A stretch of DNA of 7,306 nt, taken from JANQRV01 sp964533785. Lineage in GTDB: Bacteria; Bacteroidota; Bacteroidia; Chitinophagales; Saprospiraceae. The position numbers were made by a program, and so were the translations under genes. The DNA is taken from the NCBI GenBank assembly GCA_964533785.1, contig CAZHNG010000340.1, positions 1 to 7,306 on the forward strand. The letters run 5' to 3'. The notes beneath the pieces were generated by a model that made no database searches, was not told the origin of the DNA, and saw only the letters and a program-made list of their open reading frames with translations. Shown here in pieces: positions 1-5,741 of this stretch; the first letter of the stretch is position 1; the number at the start of each line of letters is the position of its first letter.

Positions 1-1592
1 ATGCCGTTAATTGCCGTTGCATTAGTTTTTACCCCAATTATAGATACGTCGATGGTTGCCACATCGTCGGGATAGATCAATGCAACTGTAGTCGCTTGCG
101 GCCAGAAACTGCCGTCAGGAGTAGTGGCTTTTTGGAGGAATTGAAATGCGCCTAGTTTTCCATCAACATCCTCCCAACTGGTTTGTATATGGGGCATTCC
201 TGGGGCTTTTACCCAGGCTGCATTCCACGATTGCAGATCTGTATCGATTAACCGGTCTAAGATGCCGATCAGGTCATCCCAGGTAGCATTGTCAAAAGAG
301 AATTTGGAAAGGTAGGACCTAATACCTTGCTGAAAAGTGCTTTCGCCGATCATGGTTTCCAATTGCCGCATCACCACCGGTGCTTTTTGGTAAATGATAC
401 GTCCGTAAAGGGTACCCGCATCCTCCAGGTTTTCCAAATCTTGCTGTATGGGATGGCTACCACCGGACCGGTCTTCTCCGTAAGCAGAAGGCTGATGGTT
501 CAACATAAACCTCAAGTCGTGATTGATTTGTGGAAAAGAAGGATTGACAATTTTGCTGGCCATAAAATTGGCAAAAACTTCTTTCAGCCATACATCATTG
601 AACCATTCCATGGTCACCAGATCCCCAAACCACATATGAGCGGTTTCATGGGCAATCAGGCTCGCTCTCCCCAATTTTTGGTTTGTTGTCGCATTGTCAT
701 CCAGAAACAGACTACTTTCCCGGTAAAAGATATTGCCTACGTGCTCCATTCCCCCGTATTGAAAAGTCGGGATCAGCACAAAGTCAAATTTGTCAAAAGG
801 GTAGGGGATGCCGGTATAATCCTCTAGCCAGTCCAATGCATGGGCATGCAGATCAAAGATCGTATCTACGTTGGCAGCCACTTTCAGGCTGTCCGTTTCC
901 CGGTACAGCATAGTCATGGATCTCCCTCCTTTTATTGCGGTCGATTTTTTGAAATCTCCGGTGGCAAATGCAAAGAGATAGGAACTAATGGGAGCAGTAG
1001 TCGCATATTGAATAGTCTTACGGTTATGCTGGACGGCTGTTTGCATTTCTTTACCGTTGGCGCTGGCCTCCCAATTTTCCGGAATTTCCAGCTGCAGCCT
1101 AAACTTTGCCTTCAAGTTCGGCTGATCGAAGCAAGGAAAAACGGTCCGTGCACGATCTGGGACCAGCAAAGTATATAAATAATCTTCGTTTCGGTTGAGG
1201 GAAAGATCACCGGCAATGAATTCGATAAAGATCTTATTATTTCCGGCTTTCAGATACTTGGCAGGAATAATGATATGCTCTTGTTTGAATTCATAGTTTA
1301 CCGTCTCCTCATTCGCCATTAACGACAAAAGATGATCGCTTTCTTCTTTAAAATCCAGGATTAGGGGACTGTGGTTATCTCTTAAATTTATTTCTAGACT
1401 GAGTTCGGCGGGAATAGAATCTTCCATAGCGTTCGGGATCGAAAAAAAGAGATCGTAGGTAATGTTTTCGATCTGCTCTTTTCGCAACTGTGCCAATTCC
1501 AGGGAAACGCCAGGATTCATTTGTGCTGGATCCAGTGTGTTATTACAAGAAATCATAAAGCATATAGCAAAAACGTAAATTATTATGCGCAT
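1..1592 (-). CDS. M1-family zinc metallopeptidase, lipoprotein (partial, C-terminus off the left edge)
   Basis: My reverse-strand translation is open from the ATG at 1592 down to base 1, giving 530 residues with no stop, so the C-terminus is missing. The N-terminus is a short hydrophobic signal ending in a lipobox-like MISC with Cys16, which suggests a lipoprotein anchored in the envelope. Residues about 40-210 fit the M1 N-terminal beta domain (VFPCFDQPNLKAKF at 151-164). The catalytic domain follows: the exopeptidase loop reads GGMEH (280-284) instead of the usual GAMEN, the zinc motif is HETAH (315-319), and the third zinc ligand is Glu338, exactly 18 residues later, in LKEVFANF. Tyr401 in IIYQKAPVVM is the likely transition-state tyrosine. 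All catalytic residues are present, so an active aminopeptidase that hydrolyses peptides from their N-terminus is expected. Complete relatives of this kind are, from memory, about 800-850 residues long. No Shine-Dalgarno precedes the start. The gene is divergent from the aldo/keto reductase and probably functionally separate. Confidence 0.93.
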   Translation of the reverse strand, partial: MRIIIYVFAICFMISCNNTLDPAQMNPGVSLELAQLRKEQIENITYDLFFSIPNAMEDSIPAELSLEINLRDNHSPLILDFKEESDHLLSLMANEETVNYEFKQEHIIIPAKYLKAGNNKIFIEFIAGDLSLNRNEDYLYTLLVPDRARTVFPCFDQPNLKAKFRLQLEIPENWEASANGKEMQTAVQHNRKTIQYATTAPISSYLFAFATGDFKKSTAIKGGRSMTMLYRETDSLKVAANVDTIFDLHAHALDWLEDYTGIPYPFDKFDFVLIPTFQYGGMEHVGNIFYRESSLFLDDNATTNQKLGRASLIAHETAHMWFGDLVTMEWFNDVWLKEVFANFMASKIVNPSFPQINHDLRFMLNHQPSAYGEDRSGGSHPIQQDLENLEDAGTLYGRIIYQKAPVVMRQLETMIGESTFQQGIRSYLSKFSFDNATWDDLIGILDRLIDTDLQSWNAAWVKAPGMPHIQTSWEDVDGKLGAFQFLQKATTPDGSFWPQATTVALIYPDDVATIDVSIIGVKTNATAING

Positions 1593-1715
1593 TGGGAAAT
1601 CGGATTTTAATGAAAATTACAAGTAATACTACTTTGTCATCTTGAAGAAAAGAAAATTCTTAAATTAAACTTTTATGTAAAATGCTATTGTTCAAACACT
1701 TACCACTTTGAAATT

Positions 1716-1841
1716 ATGTTGTTTGACTACTCAGGTTCCCCAGATGACCTCCAACGGTATTTCCAGGTTAACAAACTACCTGTTATCGAGATCCCGCCAC
1801 CAACTATTAGAGCAACTCAAAAAATAGTAACTTTAGGATAG
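1716..1841 (+). CDS. Doubtful small ORF, 41 residues
   Basis: An ATG at 1716 opens a 41-codon frame that stops with TAG at 1839-1841, 16 bases before the reductase ATG. The product would begin MLFDYSGSPDDLQRYF and contain a Pro-rich IEIPPPTIR stretch. It has no signal peptide or membrane segment and matches no family I recognise. In its favour, its body is richer in G and C than the flanking AT-rich DNA and its composition looks protein-like. Against it, there is no ribosome binding site, it is very short, and the frame stays open upstream to the TGA at 1611 through sequence that looks non-coding, so the openness may be chance. It could be a small protein, a leader peptide, or a remnant of an older gene. 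Confidence 0.18.
   Translation: MLFDYSGSPDDLQRYFQVNKLPVIEIPPPTIRATQKIVTLG
1807..1835 (+). promoter_or_regulatory. Weak candidate promoter for the aldo/keto reductase
   Basis: TTAG (1807-1810), 17 bases, then TAACTTTA (1828-1835) matches the Bacteroidota consensus TTTG / TAnnTTTG with one mismatch in each box. The -7-like box starts 30 bases before the reductase ATG, almost the same distance as the better promoter of the next gene (31 bases). The match is weak enough to be chance in AT-rich DNA. If real, it would lie inside the small ORF at 1716-1841 and argue against that ORF being the first gene of the same transcript. Confidence 0.22.
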
Positions 1842-1857
1842 TATAAAACTCAATATT

Positions 1858-2886
1858 ATGAAAAATCAACATCCTTCCCACCACTCCCGCCGGGAATTTC
1901 TCAAAAAGACAACGATTGGCGCCTCCGCACTCGCCATTGGAAATGACCTGATCGCGCAAACCACCCGTTGGGAAGAAACGGGCTTGCCTACCCGCCCGCT
2001 CGGTAAAACGGGCGAAAATGTATCCATTATTTGCCTGGGAGGCTGGCACATTGGTGCGGTACCCGACCAGCAGGAAGCTATTCGAATGATGCATATGGCG
2101 ATCGACGAAGGGCTCACCTTTTTTGATAATGCCTGGGACTACCACAATGGCGGTAGTGAAGAAATAATGGGTAAAGCCCTGCAAGGGGGAAAACGCAAAG
2201 AAGTTTTTTTGATGACCAAAAACTGCGAACGCGATTATAAAGGTTCGCTCGCCAACCTGGAAGACAGCCTACGTCGCTTGAAGACGGACTATATCGACCT
2301 ATGGCAATTTCACGAAATGGTCTACGATAATGATCCCGACTGGGTATTCGACAAGGGCGGTTTGAAAGCAGCCCTCGAAGCCCAAAAAGTGGGAAAAGTA
2401 CGCTTTATCGGTTTTACCGGCCACAAAGATCCCCGGATTCACTTGAAAATGCTGGATAAACCTTTTGATTTTGCATCGGCACAAATGCCCATTAATATTA
2501 TGGATGCGCATTATCGCAGTTTCCAAAAGGAGGTCGTTCCCGTGTGTCTGCAAAAAGGTGTGGGCGTGATCGGTATGAAAAGTTTAGGGGGCGGCGGTGG
2601 TCCTATGTCTGGCATTATACCTTCCGGAACCGGTATTTCTGCCGAAGATTGCCGGCGCTATGCACTCAGCCAGCCTATTTCTTCTTTGGTATGTGGCATA
2701 CGCACCATGAAAGAACTTAAGCAAGATATTGAGATTGCCAGGAATTTTATTCCTATGTCTGAGGAAGAGCAGGAAAAGTTGTTGGCACAAGTGAAAGAAG
2801 TTGCTGGCGACGGCCGCTTTGAATTGTTTAAATCGACCAAGAATTTTGACGGGCCGCATCACCGGAAGCAACATGGATTTGGGTGA
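1858..2886 (+). CDS. Tat-exported aldo/keto reductase
   Basis: This 342-residue protein is expected to interconvert a carbonyl and an alcohol using NAD(P)H in the (beta/alpha)8 aldo/keto reductase fold. The N-terminus carries a twin-arginine signal, SRREFLKK at 10-17 followed by a hydrophobic stretch to about residue 33, so the folded protein with bound cofactor is probably exported. The mature domain starts near TRPLGKTGENVS (45-56). The catalytic tetrad is complete: Asp90 and Tyr95 in FFDNAWDY, Lys121 in FLMTKN and His152 in LWQFHE. CGIRTMKELKQDIEIA (279-294) fits the usual C-terminal nucleotide-phosphate binding segment. No ferredoxin-like Cys cluster is present. The C-terminal tail is His-rich (GPHHRKQHGFG), of unknown role. 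The next gene lies on the same strand, 131 bases on from the stop, with its own candidate promoter. The Tat signal and the neighbours suggest an envelope role on a sugar or sugar-derived substrate; a substrate cannot be read from the sequence. No Shine-Dalgarno is visible. Confidence 0.95.
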   Translation: MKNQHPSHHSRREFLKKTTIGASALAIGNDLIAQTTRWEETGLPTRPLGKTGENVSIICLGGWHIGAVPDQQEAIRMMHMAIDEGLTFFDNAWDYHNGGSEEIMGKALQGGKRKEVFLMTKNCERDYKGSLANLEDSLRRLKTDYIDLWQFHEMVYDNDPDWVFDKGGLKAALEAQKVGKVRFIGFTGHKDPRIHLKMLDKPFDFASAQMPINIMDAHYRSFQKEVVPVCLQKGVGVIGMKSLGGGGGPMSGIIPSGTGISAEDCRRYALSQPISSLVCGIRTMKELKQDIEIARNFIPMSEEEQEKLLAQVKEVAGDGRFELFKSTKNFDGPHHRKQHGFG

Positions 2887-2964
2887 GCGGGGTAAGACGG
2901 GTTGGCGATTTTACGAGTTCCAAACGAGAATAAACCCAATACTAACCGAATATAGGATTTACGG

Positions 2965-2994
2965 TTTGAAGTAACCAAATTATGGTTAATTTTG
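2965..2994 (+). promoter_or_regulatory. Bacteroidota-type promoter for the cytochrome/DUF1553 - DUF1501 operon
   Basis: TTTG at 2965-2968, an 18-base spacer, and TAATTTTG at 2987-2994 match the Bacteroidota -33 TTTG and -7 TAnnTTTG consensus at every fixed position, within the spacing reported for the phylum. Transcription would start near 2999-3002. That is downstream of the ATG at 2982 but about 17 bases before the ATG at 3018, so it supports 3018 as the true start. It also means the last two genes can be expressed independently of the reductase. Confidence 0.55.
2972..2988. promoter_or_regulatory. Operator-like dyad inside the promoter spacer
   Basis: TAACCA (2972-2977), a 5-base centre, and TGGTTA (2983-2988) form a perfect 6-base inverted repeat between the -33 and -7 boxes, touching the -7 box. 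Two further half-site-like strings lie upstream: TAACC at 2943-2947 and GGTT at 2963-2966. A repressor site is a plausible reading, since a protein bound here would block polymerase. It is equally possible that a short dyad in AT-rich DNA arose by chance. No regulator gene is present in the window. Confidence 0.3.
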
Positions 2995-3017
2995 AAGTCA
3001 CAACGCCAACTTTATCA

Positions 3018-5741
3018 ATGATCCAAGTTTTTATTAGAACACTCCCGTTACTTATCCTGCTCATCATATGGTCTTGCCGGCTATCGGAGAGGGAAGCCAT
3101 CAGTTACAACCGCGATATCCGTCCCATTTTTAACCAAAAGTGCTTGTCTTGTCACGGGGGCGTTAAGCAAAATGGCGACTTTAGTTTATTGTTTGAAGCA
3201 GATGCCTTTGCACCGACAAAATCCGGCAAGCCTGCCATTACCCCCGGACAGCCTGGGAAAAGCGAGCTTATCCGTCGTGTGCGTCACACTCATCCGGAAC
3301 TGAGGATGCCGCTTGATGCCGAGCCGCTCAGCGAACAAGAGATCGAGCTGCTCGAACAATGGATCCGGCAAGGGGCTAAATGGGAAAAACACTGGGCGTA
3401 TATTCCACCTGACCCTGCTATTGAGCCCCCTGCTCTGAATGATTCGAAGTGGGTGAAGAATGAAATCGACTTGTTTATTCTCGATCGCTTACAAAAGGAG
3501 GGATTAGTGCCCAATGCGGAGGCGGACCGGGCTATGTTGCTTCGCCGGCTTTCCCTGGATTTGACCGGACTACCGCCTACGCTGGAAGAAGTTGCTGAAT
3601 TTATCAACGATAACGATCCGGGAGCTTATGAACGACAGGTGGATCGTTTGTTGGCTTCACCGCATTTTGGGGAACGGTGGGCGAGTATGTGGCTTGACTT
3701 GGCGCGGTATGCCGATTCTAAAGGGTACGAAAAAGATCTCTACCGCAGCATCTGGAAATACCGGGATTGGGTCATTCAGGCGTTTAATGGGGATATGCCC
3801 TTCGACCAATTTACCACCGAACAACTGGCGGGAGACCTGCTTCCCGATCCTGACCAAAGTCAACTGATTGCCACGGCTTTTCACCGCAACACCATGGCGA
3901 ATGATGAAGGCGGAACGGATAATGAAGAATTTCGCAATTATGCTAACATCGAGCGGGTTGGTACTACCTTCGAAGTGTGGCAGGGAACCACCATGGCCTG
4001 TGTGCAATGCCACAGTCATCCTTATGATCCTTTCCGGCAGGAAGATTTCTATGAATTCATGGCTTTTTTTAACAATACTGCTGATCGCGATATATATCAC
4101 GAAGGCCCCAACTTGTTTACCTACGAAAGCCCGGACAAGGAGGAAGTTGAGGCAATTGTTGATTGGATTCAAAACGAGCTAAAACCAGCTGATAAGATCG
4201 TTCCCGCAGGCTTTCTCCACGAGCAAAAACAACAACTGCTCCACCACCTGGGATACCGTAAGATCCAGGCCGAATACTTCGATAAGAGCAGTGCTTTTAT
4301 CGAACTGGCGGCTCCTGACCAGGAAGTGCTTTTTCAAATCCAGGATACTTCCTGGATACGTTTTGAAGATGTAGATCTGACCACTATTGAAAGGATCTCC
4401 TTTCGTTATGCATCGCCGTTTGGCGGCTTTATTGAAGCCCGGATCGGTTCACAGTATGGCCCTATGATCGGCCAGCTGCATCTTCCTCCCACCAGTACGC
4501 CCGCCGACCGAAAACGCCGGCAGAAGTGGGAAGTGCTGAGTATGCCTATCCAGGAAACGCCTGGTAAACAGTTGTTATACTTCGTTTTCAAAAAAGACCA
4601 GATCCCCGACTCCGATCTGTTCCGCATCGATTGGTTTAGGTTACACGAAAGAGAAGCTAGGATGGCAGGCTATCCGTCGGCCTTTCAACAAAAACTCGCA
4701 GAGCTTGATGACATACGACCGGTTCCTACGCCGATCATGCAGGAATTGCCCTTCGAAAAGAGGCGGTCGACTCACCTGTTCGAACGTGGGAATTGGCTGG
4801 TCAAGGGTCGGGAGGTAGAGGAGAATGTTCCGGAGATTTTAGGTGAACTGCCTGAGAACCTTCCCCGCAATCGGCTGGCCATGGCCAAATGGTTGGTAAG
4901 CAAAGAAAATCCACTAACCGCAAGAGTGACGGTGAATCGCTTTTGGGAACAACTCTTTGGTTTCGGGATCGTAGAAACGGTTGAAGACCTGGGGACGCAA
5001 TCCAGTCCGCCTACCCATCCCGAATTACTGGACTGGCTGGCAATTCAGTTTACGGATCAATACGAATGGAGTGTAAAAAGACTGCTGAAAGCAATGGTTT
5101 TATCGGCCGCCTATCGTCAAAGTTCTGCGGTGGATTCGATGAAACTGGAAAAAGATCCCCGTAATTTGTTATTGTCAAGAGGGCCTCGTTTGCGCCTGCA
5201 GGCTGAACAAATAAGGGATCAGATCCTGGCGGTTAGTGGCCTACTCAATCCTGAAATGTACGGCCCCAGCATTAAACCTCCCTATCCCAAAGGAGCCGGC
5301 CAGTTTCGGTTTGGCGACCGGTATGTCGTCAGTGAAAAGGCAGAGCAAAATAGACGGAGTATATACATTTATCTCAAACGCACTAATCCATTCCCCAATC
5401 GCATCAATTTCGACGGCACCGACCGGACTTTCTGCACCTCCCGTCGCATCCGGACGAACACGCCGCTACAAGCACTGGCTTTGCTCAATGATCCGGCGTA
5501 TCAGGAAGCTGCCAGTGCATTAGCCAATTATATGTATAACCTGGAAGTGCCAACCGAAGCAGGAAAACTAAAGGCGGGTTACCGGAAGGTTATGCTGCGT
5601 CAACCTGATCAACAAAAAGCTGCTAGTTTGGAAAAGCTATACAATGAAGCCTTAGAACACTACGGTACTGATCAGCAGTTGGCAGCCTACACATTGGTAG
5701 CCAATACATTATTAAATCTCGATGAATTTGTTAATAAATGA
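3018..5741 (+). CDS. Lipoprotein with cytochrome c (PSCyt1), DUF1549, CBM6-like and DUF1553 domains
   Basis: Counted from the ATG at 3018, the product has 907 residues. An in-frame ATG at 2982 adds 12 residues, but I prefer 3018 because it gives a compact lipoprotein signal (lipobox IWSC, Cys20) and the candidate promoter lies over the earlier ATG. Residues about 28-125 are a PSCyt1 cytochrome c domain: haem motif CLSCH (42-46) and a likely axial Met97 in LRMP. DUF1549 (PSCyt2) spans about 147-355 and ends with a second CxxCH, CVQCHSHPYDPF (328-339). Residues about 415-543 look like a CBM6-type carbohydrate-binding domain, from IQAEYFD to DLFRIDWFRL. DUF1553 (PSD1) spans about 616-880, from NRLAMAKWL. 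The pair of DUFs is known but has no settled function; electron transfer through haem c is inferred. The protein should sit in the envelope as a lipoprotein, with haem attached after Sec export. The stop overlaps the DUF1501 start as ATGA, indicating one operon with coupled translation. Confidence 0.93.
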   Translation: MIQVFIRTLPLLILLIIWSCRLSEREAISYNRDIRPIFNQKCLSCHGGVKQNGDFSLLFEADAFAPTKSGKPAITPGQPGKSELIRRVRHTHPELRMPLDAEPLSEQEIELLEQWIRQGAKWEKHWAYIPPDPAIEPPALNDSKWVKNEIDLFILDRLQKEGLVPNAEADRAMLLRRLSLDLTGLPPTLEEVAEFINDNDPGAYERQVDRLLASPHFGERWASMWLDLARYADSKGYEKDLYRSIWKYRDWVIQAFNGDMPFDQFTTEQLAGDLLPDPDQSQLIATAFHRNTMANDEGGTDNEEFRNYANIERVGTTFEVWQGTTMACVQCHSHPYDPFRQEDFYEFMAFFNNTADRDIYHEGPNLFTYESPDKEEVEAIVDWIQNELKPADKIVPAGFLHEQKQQLLHHLGYRKIQAEYFDKSSAFIELAAPDQEVLFQIQDTSWIRFEDVDLTTIERISFRYASPFGGFIEARIGSQYGPMIGQLHLPPTSTPADRKRRQKWEVLSMPIQETPGKQLLYFVFKKDQIPDSDLFRIDWFRLHEREARMAGYPSAFQQKLAELDDIRPVPTPIMQELPFEKRRSTHLFERGNWLVKGREVEENVPEILGELPENLPRNRLAMAKWLVSKENPLTARVTVNRFWEQLFGFGIVETVEDLGTQSSPPTHPELLDWLAIQFTDQYEWSVKRLLKAMVLSAAYRQSSAVDSMKLEKDPRNLLLSRGPRLRLQAEQIRDQILAVSGLLNPEMYGPSIKPPYPKGAGQFRFGDRYVVSEKAEQNRRSIYIYLKRTNPFPNRINFDGTDRTFCTSRRIRTNTPLQALALLNDPAYQEAASALANYMYNLEVPTEAGKLKAGYRKVMLRQPDQQKAASLEKLYNEALEHYGTDQQLAAYTLVANTLLNLDEFVNK

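Larger units (their letters stand above)
1593..1857. other. Divergent intergenic region
   Basis: These 265 bases separate the start of the minus-strand M1 peptidase from the start of the plus-strand aldo/keto reductase, so they should hold promoters for both. The part next to the peptidase (about 1600-1700) is very AT-rich. The part from about 1725 to 1815 is clearly richer in G and C and contains a doubtful 41-codon ORF. I found no convincing TTTG/TAnnTTTG promoter pair for the peptidase: the nearest -7-like string, TAATTTTC on the minus strand at 1619-1612, has no -33 partner. No tRNA, known small RNA or riboswitch is recognisable. Confidence 0.6.
2965..2998 (+). repeat. Direct repeat TTTGAAGT x2 framing the promoter
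   Basis: TTTGAAGT occurs at 2965-2972 and again at 2991-2998, 26 bases apart start to start. The first copy supplies the -33 TTTG and the second supplies the TTTG of the -7 box. The repeat may simply follow from the two promoter boxes being alike and extended by chance, or it may be a pair of regulator sites. Confidence 0.4.

Noticed and set aside
327..1178. Plus-strand open frames across the peptidase region
   Set aside because: The minus strand here encodes an unmistakable M1 peptidase with all its motifs. The plus-strand frames overlap each other, lack recognisable domains and are antisense shadows.
1600..1720. Promoter for the M1 peptidase, e.g. TTTG followed by TAAAAGTTTAA on the minus strand
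   Set aside because: The -7-like string does not fit TAnnTTTG, and other pairings have wrong spacing or no -33 box. AT-rich DNA gives many such partial matches.
1764..1782. Hairpin CAGGT-N9-ACCTG in the divergent intergenic region
   Set aside because: The stem is only 5 bases with a 9-base loop, no T-tract and no extension on either side, so it is too weak for a terminator or a structured RNA.
1807..2184. Minus-strand 125-codon frame over the 5' part of the reductase
   Set aside because: It is antisense to a well-supported Tat signal and catalytic domain, shows no domain, and is explained by the codon bias of the reductase gene.
3657..4172. Minus-strand 171-codon frame inside the cytochrome/DUF1549 gene
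   Set aside because: It is the longest antisense frame in the window, but it lies fully within conserved DUF1549 coding sequence including the second CxxCH, and its translation has no recognisable family.
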